A stretch of DNA of 64,000 nt from Tragulus kanchil (GCA_022376925.1 JAIOJX010000031.1:138092854-138156853); one strand, 5' to 3'; positions 45,323-56,897 are shown, counted from the stretch's first letter. Program-made: numbers and translations. The notes: generated by a model not told the origin, from the sequence alone.

Positions 45323-45453
45323 GTTAAGGTCATGAAAGACAAAGAAACACTGAAGAACTCTCTCAGGAACTGTCCTCACTATGTTCTGTATGTGAGAGAG
45401 TATAGCAAATCGTGAGGAGAGTGAGTTGACATGACAAGTAAATATAAGGTGGG

Positions 45454-46107
45454 GGGCTTCCCTGGTGGTCCAGTGGGTAAGGACACCTCCTTGCAGTGCA
45501 GGGGGCGCCGGTTTCATCCCCGGCCTGGGAAGATCCCACGTGCCGCCGAGCGGCTGGACCGATGTGTCCAATTGCCGAGTGGGAGCTCTGGAGCGCATGC
45601 ACCCAGAGCTGGTGCTCTGCGACAACAGAGGCCACCGTGATGGGAGGCCCACACGGGCCAAAAGAACAAACATGGATGAAAATAGATAAAAATGAAAAGA
45701 CCAGGGCTTCCCTGGTGGTCCAGTGGGTAGGGACACTGCCTTGCAGTGCAAGGGGCGCCGGTTGGATCCCTGGCCTAGGAGGATCCCATGTGCTGCAGAG
45801 CGACTGGACCAATGTGTCCAATTGCTGAGCCGGAGTTCTGGAGCGCATGTGCTCAGAGCCGGCGCTCTGCGACAATGGATGCCGCCGCGATGGGAGGCCC
45901 ACACGGGCCAAAGAACAAAGATGGATGAAACTGGACAAATGAAAGACCAGTGGAAGTGGCCCGCCCACACCCCGCCCTCCCCACCCCCGCCAAAATAAAT
46001 AAATAAATAAATGTTTAAAAAAAAAAAAAAAGACCAATAGAAGTGGCCCGCCCCTCTCCCTCCCCAACCCACCCTCCTCGTCACGCACCCCCCCTCAAAA
46101 AAAAAAA
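45454..46107 (+). mobile_element. Host CHR-1-related SINE, split by a second copy
   Basis: Its 5' part is 45454-45703 and its 3' part 46037-46107 (ATAGAAGTGGCCCGCCC, a C-rich stretch, poly(A)). Outer target-site duplication AAATATAAGGTGGG (45440-45453) and AAATGTAAGGTGGG (46105-46118), 13 of 14, defines the full element. Removing the insert gives a SINE of about 320 bp. The long minus-strand open frame across this region (45263-46084, 273 codons) is SINE-derived. Confidence 0.93.
45704..46027 (+). mobile_element. CHR-1-related SINE nested in another of its own family
   Basis: GGGCTTCCCTGGTGGTCCAG head at 45704, GGCCGGCGC-like body, GACCAGTGGAAGTGGCCCG module at 45948, C-rich stretch, AAATAAATAAATAA and poly(A) to 46027. 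Target-site duplication AAAAGACCA at 45695-45703 and 46028-46036 lies in the host 3' module. Confidence 0.93.
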
Positions 46108-46149
46108 TGTAAGGTGGGATCTTGAACTGGATCCTGGATCAGAAGAGGG

Positions 46150-46345
46150 CATTAATGGGAAAGTGAGCAACATTTAAATAAGATCTATAAATTAGACCAT
46201 ATTGCATTAGTGTTAATTTTCTGATTTCAATGATTATACTCTGTTATACAAGATAGTAAGATTAGGGGAAGTTGGTTTAATAGTATATGGGAACTATTAT
46301 TTGCAACTTTTATGCTATTTTTGCAACTTTTCTGTAAATCTAAAG
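46150..46345 (+). mobile_element. L1 3' UTR terminal fragment
   Basis: TAGTAAGATTAGGGGAAGTTGG near 46254, a GTATATGGGAACTATTATTTGC segment and TTTCTGTAAATCTAAAGTAG resemble the L1MA/MB terminal 3' UTR. The left boundary is uncertain. Confidence 0.5.
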
Positions 46346-46469
46346 TAGTTCTCTTTTTTTCATTTTTATTTTACTTTTTACTTTTACAGAGTTTTGTTGT
46401 TTACAGATATGTATGATCCCAGATTAGTCATATGTTATATAATCCCAGATGAGTCATATAATAGTTCTT

Positions 46470-46690
46470 TTTAAAAAGCGTTTGTTAAAGTATCCTTCCT
46501 AGTTTGCTATGTGTTTATTGCGAATGGGATTGAATTTTAGGAAATGTATTCTCTGTGTCAAATATTTTATGCAATTTTCTCTTTTATTTTACTAAGGCAC
46601 TGAGTTACAGTGATTGATTTTTAACTGTTAGATCAACCTTTCATTTCTAGAATGACTCCAACTTTGGCTCTTTTTATATGTAACTGAATT
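46470..46690 (-). mobile_element. L1 ORF2 fragment, antisense
   Basis: GGATTGAATTTTAGGAAATG at 46528, GAGTTACAGTGATTGATTTT at 46602 and GATCAACCTTTCATTTCTAG at 46632 match the antisense of the L1 ORF2 reverse-transcriptase region in diverged form. A second, differently placed version of about 140 bp occurs at 47558-47703. Confidence 0.5.
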
Positions 46691-47048
46691 GAGTTTCTCG
46701 TCTCGTTTTTTTAGAAATCAAAAAAACTAATAGTTTTAAGAATTACTTTCTTTCCATGGATACTTATCACAAAACACTGGCTGCTTTCTCTGGGCTGTAT
46801 AACACAGTCTTGTAGCACATCTTGCACTCAGTCCTTTGCATCCTCCGCTCCCCATCCCTATGGTGCACCCCACCCCATAACCACTAGATTGTACTGTGTA
46901 TCTGTGGATCTGCTTCTTTCTTGTTACATTTACTAACATTATTGTATTTTTAAAATTTCACAGATCAGCAGTATCATTAAGTTTTTGTCTTTGTCTGACT
47001 TATTTCACTTAGCATAATTCCCTCCAAGTCCATCTGTATTACTGAAGA

Positions 47049-49284
47049 TGGCAAATTTTCATTCTCTTTCGTGGTTGAGTAGTAGTCCGTTGTATGTGTC
47101 TACCATATCTATATCCATTCAGCTGCTAATGGACATTCAGGTTGCTTCCATGTCTTGGTAATTGTAAATAACGGTGCAGTATGAGTACTGAGGTGCATAT
47201 TAGTGTTTTTGTTTCTTTCAGATATACACCCAGGAGTGGAAATGCTGGGTCTTATGGTAGGTTTTTTTAGTTTTTTGAGAGACCTCCATATTGTTTTCCA
47301 CAGTGACTGCGCTAATTTACATTTCCACCAATAGCATGTGAGAGTTCCCTTTTCTCTACATCCTGCCCACCGTTTGTTATTTGTGTTCTTTTTGATGATA
47401 GCCTTTCTGACAGGTGTGAAATGATTTCTCTTTGTGGTTTTTGATTTGCGTTTCCCTGATGATTAGTAATGTTGAGCATCTTTCAATGAACCTGTAGGCC
47501 ATCTGCATTTCCTTTTTGGAAAAATGCATATTCAGATTGCTTGCTCGTTGTGTAATTAGGAAATGTATTCTCTGTGTCAAATAATGTTTCATGCAATTTT
47601 CTCCTTTATTTTACTAAGGTACTGAGTTACAGTGATTGATTTTTTTTTCAGTGATTAATTTTTAACTCTTAGATCAACCTTTCATTTCTAGAATGAATCC
47701 AAATTTGGCTTTGACTTTTTTTTGATGTTAAGTTGTATAAGCTGTTTATATATGTTGGATATTAATCACTTATTGATGATCTCATTTGCAAATATCTTCT
47801 CCCATTCAGTAGGTTGTCTTTTCATTTTGTGGTGATGACTTCTTTTGTACTTGCTACAGTTTTTGAGTTTGATTAGGTCTTATTTGCTTATTCTTGCTTT
47901 TATTTCCTTTACTTTTAAGAGATGAATCCAAAAGAATATTGCTGAAATTTATGTCAAAGAGTGTTCTGGCTGTGTTTTCCTCTAGGAGTTTTATAGTATC
48001 CAGTCTTACATTTAGGTCTTTAATCCATTTTGAGTTTATTTTTGTGTATGGTATTACAAGATATTGTAATTTCATTCTTTTACATGTAGCTGTCCTGTTT
48101 TCCCAGCACCACTTATTTAAGAAACTGTCTTTTCTCCATTGTATATTCTCAACTCCTTTTTGAAAGTTGAGTGGCAAATTTTCATTCTCTTTCGTGGTTG
48201 AGTAGTAGTCCGTTGTATGTGTCTACCATATCTATATCCATTCAGCTGCTAATGGACATTCAGGTTGCTTCCATGTCTTGGTAATTGTAAATAACGGTGC
48301 AGTATGAGTACTGAGGTGCATATTAGTGTTTTGTTTCTTTCAGATATACACCCAGGAGTGGAAATGCTGGGTCTTATGGTAGGTTTTTTTAGTTTTTTGA
48401 GAGACCTCCATATTGTTTTCCACAGTGACTGCGCTAATTTACATTTCCACCAATAGCATGTGAGAGTTCCCTTTTCTCTACATCCTGCCCACCGTTTGTT
48501 ATTTGTGTTCTTTTTGATGATAGCCTTTCTGACAGGTGTGAAATGATTTCTCTTTGTGGTTTTTGATTTGCGTTTCCCTGATGATTAGTAATGTTGAGCA
48601 TCTTTCAATGAACCTGTAGGCCATCTGCATTTCCTTTTTGGAAAAATGCATATTCAGATTGCTTGCTCGTTGTGTAATTAGGAAATGTATTCTCTGTGTC
48701 AAATAATGTTTCATGCAATTTTCTCCTTTATTTTACTAAGGTACTGAGTTACAGTGATTGATTTTTTTTTCAGTGATTAATTTTTAACTCTTAGATCAAC
48801 CTTTCATTTCTAGAATGAATCCAAATTTGGCTTTGACTTTTTTTTGATGTTAAGTTGTATAAGCTGTTTATATATGTTGGATATTAATCACTTATTGATG
48901 ATCTCATTTGCAAATATCTTCTCCCATTCAGTAGGTTGTCTTTTCATTTTGTGGTGATGACTTCTTTTGTACTTGCTACAGTTTTTGAGTTTGATTAGGT
49001 CTTATTTGCTTATTCTTGCTTTTATTTCCTTTACTTTTAAGAGATGAATCCAAAAGAATATTGCTGAAATTTATGTCAAAGAGTGTTCTGGCTGTGTTTT
49101 CCTCTAGGAGTTTTATAGTATCCAGTCTTACATTTAGGTCTTTAATCCATTTTGAGTTTATTTTTGTGTATGGTATTACAAGATATTGTAATTTCATTCT
49201 TTTACATGTAGCTGTCCTGTTTTCCCAGCACCACTTATTTAAGAAACTGTCTTTTCTCCATTGTATATTCTCAACTCCTTTTTT
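47049..49284. repeat. Direct duplication D16 (offset 1122-1123 bp)
   Basis: Copy 1 is 47049-48161 and copy 2 is 48172-49284. The 10-base linker (GAAAGTTGAG) replaces the true continuation (GTAGATTAATTGATC). One T-run difference: TAGTGTTTTTG versus TAGTGTTTTG. Confidence 0.97.
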
Positions 49285-51066
49285 GTAGATTAATTGATCA
49301 TAATTGACTGGGTTTATTTCTGGGCTCCCTATCCTGTTCTGTTGATCGATGATTTTGTGCCAGGACCATAATATTTTGAATACTGTAGATTTATTGTATA
49401 ATCTGATTTTAGGAAGCAGCTCTGTTCTTTCTCGAGATTGTTTTGTCTATTTGGGGTCTTTCATGTTTCCATACAAATTTAAAACAATCTGTCCTAGCTC
49501 TGAAAAATGCTGTTGGGTATTTTGACAAGGATTGCATGAAATCTGTAGATAGCCTTGGGTAGTATGGCCATTTTAATAATATTGATTCTTTCATTCCAAG
49601 AACACAGTATATTTTTCCAATTGTCTGTGACATTTGCAATTTCATCAGCAGTTTATAGTTTTCAGAGTACAGGTCTTAGGCCTTTTGGGTAGGTTTATTG
49701 CTAGGTATTTTATTATTTTTGATGTGACAGCAAATGGAATTATTTCCTTAATTTCTCTGATAGTTTTTTGTTAGAAATGCAACAGATTTCTGTATATGAA
49801 TTTTGTATCCTGAAACTTCACTGGATTCACTGATGAGGCTAGTAATTTTCTGGTGGCCTCTTTAGGGTTATATACGTATATTATCATGCCATCTGCAAAC
49901 AGTGGCAATTTTACTTCTTCCTTGCATTTTGTATTCCTTAAATTTCTTTTTCTTGTCTGATTGCTGTGGTTAGGACGTCCATAAGCTGTTTAATGTTTCA
50001 CTTATTGATGATCTCATTTCAAAAAAGTGGTGATTTGTGGTGATGACTTCTTTTGTACTTGCTACAGTTTTTGAGTTTGATTAGGTCTTATTTGCTTATT
50101 CTTGCTTTTATTTCCTTTACTTTTAAGAGATGAATCCAAAAGAATATTGCTGAAATTTATGTCAAAGAGTGTTCTGGCTGTGTTTTCCTCTAGGAGTTTT
50201 ATAGTATCCAGTCTTACATTTAGGTCTTTAATCCATTTTGAGTTTATTTTTGTGTATGGTATTACAAGATATTGTAATTTCATTCTTTTACATGTAGCTG
50301 TCCTGTTTTCCCAGCACCACTTATTTAAGAAACTGTCTTTTCTCCATTGTATATTCTCAACTCCTTTTTTGTAGATTAATTGATCATAATTGACTGGGTT
50401 TATTTCTGGGCTCCCTATCCTGTTCTGTTGATCGATGATTTTGTGCCAGGACCATAATATTTTGAATACTGTAGATTTATTGTATAATCTGATTTTAGGA
50501 AGCAGCTCTGTTCTTTCTCGAGATTGTTTTGTCTATTTGGGGTCTTTCATGTTTCCATACAAATTTAAAACAATCTGTCCTAGCTCTGAAAAATGCTGTT
50601 GGGTATTTTGACAAGGATTGCATGAAATCTGTAGATAGCCTTGGGTAGTATGGCCATTTTAATAATATTGATTCTTTCATTCCAAGAACACAGTATATTT
50701 TTCCAATTGTCTGTGACATTTGCAATTTCATCAGCAGTTTATAGTTTTCAGAGTACAGGTCTTAGGCCTTTTGGGTAGGTTTATTGCTAGGTATTTTATT
50801 ATTTTTGATGTGACAGCAAATGGAATTATTTCCTTAATTTCTCTGATAGTTTTTTGTTAGAAATGCAACAGATTTCTGTATATGAATTTTGTATCCTGAA
50901 ACTTCACTGGATTCACTGATGAGGCTAGTAATTTTCTGGTGGCCTCTTTAGGGTTATATACGTATATTATCATGCCATCTGCAAACAGTGGCAATTTTAC
51001 TTCTTCCTTGCATTTTGTATTCCTTAAATTTCTTTTTCTTGTCTGATTGCTGTGGTTAGGACGTCC
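48859..51066. repeat. Direct duplication D17 (offset 1086 bp)
   Basis: Clean copies are 48951-49980 and 50037-51066. The 56 bases between (49981-50036) are a corrupted, shortened form of 48859-48950, keeping ATAAGCTGTTTA, CACTTATTGATGATCTCATT and GTGGTGAT in order. Since D16 overlaps it, GTGGTGATGACTTC and its neighbourhood occur three times (47829, 48951, 50037). Confidence 0.97.
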
Positions 51067-51319
51067 AACACTATGATGAATGAAATTGATGAGAGTGGAC
51101 ATACTTGTCTTTTTTCCTAATCTTAGAGAAAATGGTTCAGTTTTTCACCACTGAATATGATGTCAGCTGATGGTTTGTCTTCTGTGACCTTATTACGTTG
51201 AGGTATGGTCCCTCTGTGCCCACTTTCTGGAGAGTTTTTATCATGTATGGATATTGAATTTTATTCAAAGCTTTTTCCATACCTACTGACATGACCATAT
51301 GGTTTTCATTCTTCAGTTT

Positions 51320-53521
51320 GTTAATATGGTGTATCACATTGATTGATTTTTGAATATTGAAAAATCCTTACATACCTGGGATAAATCTCCTTTGATAATG
51401 GTATATGATCCTTTAAATGTTTTTTTGGATGCAGTTTGCTAGTATTTTGTTGACAATTTTTGCATCTGTGTTTGTCAGTGATACTGGCCTGTGATATACA
51501 TATATATGTATATACTGCTTTTGTTAAGTGCATACCATTTCTGTTCTTTATTGTGCCCATCTTTGCATGAAATGTTCCCATGTTATCTCTAAGTTTCTTG
51601 AAGAGGTCTCTAGTCTTTCCCATTCTATTGCTTTCCTCTATTTTTTTGCATTATTCACTTAAAAAGATTTTATATCATCCCTCCTTGCTATTCTCCAGAA
51701 CTCTGCATTCAAATGGGTATATCTTTCCTTTTCTCCCTTGCCTTTCACTTTTCTCAGCTATTTCTAACACCTCCTCAGACAACCATTTTGCATTTTCACA
51801 TTTCTTTTTGAGGGGTGTGGTGTCAATCACTGTCTCCTGTACAATGTTATGAACCTCCATCCATAGTTCCTTAGGCATTCAGTTTGTCAGATCTAATTCC
51901 TTGAATCTGTCACTTTCACTGTGTAATCATAAGGGATTTGATTTAGGTCATACCTGAATAGGCAAATGGTTTTCACTACTTCCTTCAGTTTTACTCTGAA
52001 TTTTGCAATAAAGAGCTCATGATCTGAGCCACAGTCAGCTCCTAGTCTTGTTTTTGCCGATTGTATAGAGCTTTTCAGCTTTGGCTACAAAGAATATAAT
52101 CAATCTGATTTGGATATTGATCATTTGGTGATGTCTATGTGTAGAGTCACTTCTTCTGTTGTTGGAAGAGGGTGTTTGCTATGACTAGTGTTCTTTTGGC
52201 AAAATCTGTTAGCCTGTGCCTTTCTTCACTTTCTATTCCAAAATCAAACAAGCCTGTTACTCCAGGTATCTCTTGACTTCCTACTTTTGCTTTCCAGTCC
52301 CCTATGATGACATCCTTTTTCAATGTTAGTTCTAGAACATCTTGTAGGTCTTCACAGAACTGTTCAATTTCAGCTTATTCAGCATTAGTGGTTGGGCATA
52401 GATTTGGATTGCCTTGCCTTATTCAATGTTAATATGGTGTATCACATTGATTGATTTTTGAATATTGAAAAATCCTTACATACCTGGGATAAATCTCCTT
52501 TGATAATGGTATATGATCCTTTAAATGTTTTTTTGGATGCAGTTTGCTAGTATTTTGTTGACAATTTTTGCATCTGTGTTTGTCAGTGATACTGGCCTGT
52601 GATATACATATATATGTATATACTGCTTTTGTTAAGTGCATACCATTTCTGTTCTTTATTGTGCCCATCTTTGCATGAAATGTTCCCATGTTATCTCTAA
52701 GTTTCTTGAAGAGGTCTCTAGTCTTTCCCATTCTATTGCTTTCCTCTATTTTTTTGCATTATTCACTTAAAAAGATTTTATATCATCCCTCCTTGCTATT
52801 CTCCAGAACTCTGCATTCAAATGGGTATATCTTTCCTTTTCTCCCTTGCCTTTCACTTTTCTCAGCTATTTCTAACACCTCCTCAGACAACCATTTTGCA
52901 TTTTCACATTTCTTTTTGAGGGGTGTGGTGTCAATCACTGTCTCCTGTACAATGTTATGAACCTCCATCCATAGTTCCTTAGGCATTCAGTTTGTCAGAT
53001 CTAATTCCTTGAATCTGTCACTTTCACTGTGTAATCATAAGGGATTTGATTTAGGTCATACCTGAATAGGCAAATGGTTTTTCACTACTTCCTTCAGTTT
53101 TACTCTGAATTTTGCAATAAAGAGCTCATGATCTGAGCCACAGTCAGCTCCTAGTCTTGTTTTTGCCGATTGTATAGAGCTTTTCAGCTTTGGCTACAAA
53201 GAATATAATCAATCTGATTTGGATATTGATCATTTGGTGATGTCTATGTGTAGAGTCACTTCTTCTGTTGTTGGAAGAGGGTGTTTGCTATGACTAGTGT
53301 TCTTTTGGCAAAATCTGTTAGCCTGTGCCTTTCTTCACTTTCTATTCCAAAATCAAACAAGCCTGTTACTCCAGGTATCTCTTGACTTCCTACTTTTGCT
53401 TTCCAGTCCCCTATGATGACATCCTTTTTCAATGTTAGTTCTAGAACATCTTGTAGGTCTTCACAGAACTGTTCAATTTCAGCTTATTCAGCATTAGTGG
53501 TTGGGCATAGATTTGGATTGC
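51320..53521. repeat. Direct duplication D18 (offset 1108-1109 bp)
   Basis: Copy 1 is 51320-52412 and copy 2 is 52428-53521. The short linker GCCTTGCCTTATTC is a compressed form of the true downstream (GCTGTTATATTGAATGG then CTTGCCTTGG at 53521-53546). The L1/BovB boundary lies inside both copies. Confidence 0.97.
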
Positions 53522-55328
53522 TGTTATATTGAATGGCTTGCCTTGGAAACAAACTGAGATCATTCTGTATTGCATTTTAGACTTTTTGTTGACTCTGAGG
53601 GATACTCCATTTCTTCTAAGGCCTCAGTAGTAGATACAATGGTCATCAGTAGTAGACATAATCGTCATCTGAATTAAATTTACCCATTCCTGTCCACTGA
53701 TTTCTAAAATGTTGACGTTTACTCTTACCATCTCCTGTTTGACAGCTTCCAATTTGCCTTGATTCATGGACCTAACATGGTTCCTATGCAGTATTGTTCT
53801 TTACAAAATCAGACTTTTCTTCCACCACCAGACACAACCACAACCGGGTATTGTTTCTGCTTTGACTCAGCCTTTTCATTCCTTCTGGAGCTATTTCTTT
53901 GCTTTTCTCCAGTAGCATATTGGATACCTACTGACCTGAGGGGGTTCATCTTTCAGTGCCATATCATTTCACATTTTCATACCTGTTCAGGGGATTCTCA
54001 AGGCAAGAACGACCAAGTGCCTTGCCATTCCATTCTCCAGTGGACTGCATTTTGTCAGAACTCTCCACCATGACCCGTCTTGGGTGGCCCTACACGGCAT
54101 AACTCATAGTTTTGCTGAGTCAGGCAAGGTTGTGGTCCATGTAATCAGTTTGGTTAGTTTTCTGTGATTGCAGTTTTCTTTCTGACTGCCCTCTGATGGA
54201 TGAGGATAAGAGGCTTATGCAAGCTTCCTCATAGGAGGGCTAGTCTTGTTTTTGCCGATTGTATAGAGCTTTTCAGCTTTGGCTACAAAGAATATAATCA
54301 ATCTGATTTGGATATTGATCATTTGGTGATGTCTATGTGTAGAGTCACTTCTTCTGTTGTTGGAAGAGGGTGTTTGCTATGACTAGTGTTCTTTTGGCAA
54401 AATCTGTTAGCCTGTGCCTTTCTTCACTTTCTATTCCAAAATCAAACAAGCCTGTTACTCCAGGTATCTCTTGACTTCCTACTTTTGCTTTCCAGTCCCC
54501 TATGATGACATCCTTTTTCAATGTTAGTTCTAGAACATCTTGTAGGTCTTCACAGAACTGTTCAATTTCAGCTTATTCAGCATTAGTGGTTGGGCATAGA
54601 TTTGGATTGCTGTTATATTGAATGGCTTGCCTTGGAAACAAACTGAGATCATTCTGTATTGCATTTTAGACTTTTTGTTGACTCTGAGGGATACTCCATT
54701 TCTTCTAAGGCCTCAGTAGTAGATACAATGGTCATCAGTAGTAGACATAATCGTCATCTGAATTAAATTTACCCATTCCTGTCCACTGATTTCTAAAATG
54801 TTGACGTTTACTCTTACCATCTCCTGTTTGACAGCTTCCAATTTGCCTTGATTCATGGACCTAACATGGTTCCTATGCAGTATTGTTCTTTACAAAATCA
54901 GACTTTTCTTCCACCACCAGACACAACCACAACCGGTATTGTTTCTGCTTTGACTCAGCCTTTTCATTCCTTCTGGAGCTATTTCTTTGCTTTTCTCCAG
55001 TAGCATATTGGATACCTACTGACCTGAGGGGGTTCATCTTTCAGTGCCATATCATTTCACATTTTCATACCTGTTCAGGGGATTCTCAAGGCAAGAACGA
55101 CCAAGTGCCTTGCCATTCCATTCTCCAGTGGACTGCATTTTGTCAGAACTCTCCACCATGACCCGTCTTGGGTGGCCCTACACGGCATAACTCATAGTTT
55201 TGCTGAGTCAGGCAAGGTTGTGGTCCATGTAATCAGTTTGGTTAGTTTTCTGTGATTGCAGTTTTCTTTCTGACTGCCCTCTGATGGATGAGGATAAGAG
55301 GCTTATGCAAGCTTCCTCATAGGAGGGA
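53151..55328. repeat. Direct tandem duplication D19 (unit 1089 bp)
   Basis: Copy 1 is 53151-54239 and copy 2 is 54240-55328, abutting at AGGAGGGCTAGTC. One indel was noticed: AACCGGGTATTG versus AACCGGTATTG. CTAGTCTTGTTTTTGCCG occurs three times (52041, 53151, 54240) through overlap with D18. Confidence 0.97.
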
Positions 55329-55495
55329 CTGGTGGTGGGGAAATCTGGGTCTTGTTCTGGTGGGCAAAGCCATGCTCAGTAAGTCCAATTTTCTTAATCC
55401 AATTTTCTGCTGGTGGATCGGGCTTTGGTCCCTCTGTGTAGTTTGGCCTGAGGACAAACTATGGTAGGGGTAATGGTAGTAATGGCGACCTCCCT

Positions 55496-56090
55496 CAAGA
55501 GGACTTATGCCAGCACACCGGGCCTCCCAGGATTGTTGCACTCAGTGCCCCAGACCCCACAGCAGGCCCCGATTGGCTCATGCCTCCACCAGAGACTCCC
55601 AAGCACACATGGACAAGTCTGGCTCTGTCTTCTGTGGGGTCACTGTTCCTTTCTCCTGGGTCTTGGTGTGCACATGCTTCTGTTTGTACCCTCCAAGAGT
55701 CTATGTTCCCCCATTCCTATGGGAATTCTATAATCAAACCCTGCTGACTTTCAAACTCAGATTCCCTGGGGATACTCAGTCCCTTTGCTGGGTCTCCATG
55801 TTGGGAAGTCTTTCATAGCAATGTGAAAACTTCTTTTGTGTATTTGTTCTCCAGTCTGTGAGTTGCCCACCCAACAGCTCTATCATGGAGCTAATGGCAT
55901 TCTCCACCAGGAGAATTTATGCCACATGCTGGGCCTCTCAGGACTGCTGTTGGCAGAGCCTTATCTCCACAGCAGGCCATGCTGACTCATGCCTCTGCAG
56001 GAAACCATCAAACACTCAAAGGCAGATCTAGCTCAGCCTCTTGTGAGGGTCACTGCACCTTTCCCTCAGTCCTGATACATACATGAGTCA
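55496..56090 (-). repeat. Two diverged modules in the BovB 5' region (about 410-bp spacing)
   Basis: AGAGGACTTATGCCAGCACA, GGGCCTCCCAGGATTG, CCACAGCAGGCCCC and TCATGCCTCCACCAG (55498-55590) recur as AGGAGAATTTATGCCACATG, GGGCCTCTCAGGACTG, CCACAGCAGGCCAT and TCATGCCTCTGCAGG (55908-56000). They are clearly diverged, so this is an old repeat, unlike the near-identical stutters. Confidence 0.7.
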
Positions 56091-56327
56091 GGTCAGATAA
56101 AGACAAGCTTTACAAAGGGGCTTTTCCAGGGAACTGTCAAGTCAAATAGTGGCAAACCTCTGGCGTGTGCTTTACTAGGAATGTCAAAACTGTCCGCTCC
56201 AGTGGCTGCTAAGCTACCGGTTTTGATAGCAATCATGACTGTGAGTCTTCTGGTTTTCAAGCCAATCTTGGAGCTTGGGAGGGAGTATCAGAATATAGCA
56301 CGTTAAAGATGCTACACAGTTAACGCC

Positions 56328-56704
56328 TGTTTGTAATAGTCAAACCTTTTCCTTATATAGAAACTCCTTTGTGGTGTCCCAAGGACAAAAGAACAAAGTG
56401 AACAAGGAGGTCTTGGAATGCAGGAACAGATAAATCAGATCCTTCTTGCCCTTCCCTCCTCCAAACTGTAAGCAATACTCTTCCCCACCCAGTACACCTT
56501 CCAATCAGCAATTGATTCGTAAGACTCCGATCCCACTCCACGGACCCTGGTATAAAAATGGATCAAAAACCCCTGTTCAATGTCGGTTCTCTCTTGAGCT
56601 GGCCCGCTTTTCTAGCAGTGTCTCCCTCTCTAATAAACTTGATTCTCCTTTCACTTTGCCTCATGTGTGGAAATTCTTTTCCAACCCACACATGGACCAC
56701 AGCA
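56328..56704 (+). mobile_element. Endogenous retroviral LTR, plus strand (tail repeated at 57761-57855)
   Basis: CCAATCAG (56501-56508) as a CCAAT box, GGTATAAAAATGG (56548-56560) as TATA box, and AATAAA at 56632-56637 lie in LTR order. The U5-like end reads ..CACATGGACCACAGCA at 56704. The 5' edge is a guess at a TG near 56328. No internal viral frame is adjacent. A solo LTR is the simplest reading. Confidence 0.6.
56501..56637 (+). promoter_or_regulatory. LTR CCAAT box, TATA box and polyadenylation signal
   Basis: CCAATCAG at 56501, TATAAAAA at 56550 and AATAAA at 56632 are spaced as in a retroviral promoter with an R region of about 60 bases. Activity is not testable from sequence. Confidence 0.5.
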
Positions 56705-56897
56705 TCCTTCATTGTTGAAAACTGGTGATTCATTTCCAAAGTTCTGAACAAGTTTTTTTTTTTTTTATTAATGTCTCCCCCCCCCCCCCACATGTCTTTA
56801 TTGATGTTTTGGGGGAGTAGATTATTTGGAGATCCTCACTCTATTTTGGAAGGGCTTCTCTCTCTCTTATATTTTAATTCCACATATACTTTAAACA

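Larger units (their letters stand above)
46740..51480 (-). mobile_element. L1 3' UTR and ORF2 (RT to C-terminus), antisense, inflated by D16 and D17
   Basis: The plus strand runs GTCTGACTTATTTCACTTAG (46992), ATTCAGGTTGCTTCCATGTC, GACAGGTGTGAAATGATTTC, TTTATTTCTGGGCTCCCTATC and CCTTGGGTAGTATGGCC (49553), an L1 read backwards. The minus frame at 51337-51137 has a degraded RT-like block ending KALNKIQYPYMIKTLQKVG. Stops and shifts disable it and the 5' part of ORF2 is missing. Without the stutters the fragment is about 2.5 kb. Confidence 0.85.
51515..56090 (-). mobile_element. BovB (RTE) LINE: 5' region and endonuclease domain, antisense, no RT part
   Basis: On the minus strand, 53776-53741 encodes VRSMNQGKLEAV, the start of the BovB apurinic-type endonuclease domain. 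Downstream on the plus text, CTCATGATCTGAGCCACAGTC (52017), TTGTATAGAGCTTTTCAGC and TTCTAGTCTTTCCC-like segments follow the BovB sequence backwards. Minus-strand 5' untranslated sequence extends to about 56090. The frame is broken. The RT half, expected below 51515, is absent. D18 and D19 inflate the length by about 2.2 kb. Confidence 0.88.

Noticed and set aside
45263..46084. 273-codon minus-strand open frame as a gene
   Set aside because: It runs through two nested SINEs and a neighbouring Bov-tA; the same peptides recur at every copy of the SINE on either strand.
47049..51480. Active L1
   Set aside because: Frames are broken by stops and shifts, the 5' part of ORF2 is missing and the length is inflated by two stutters.
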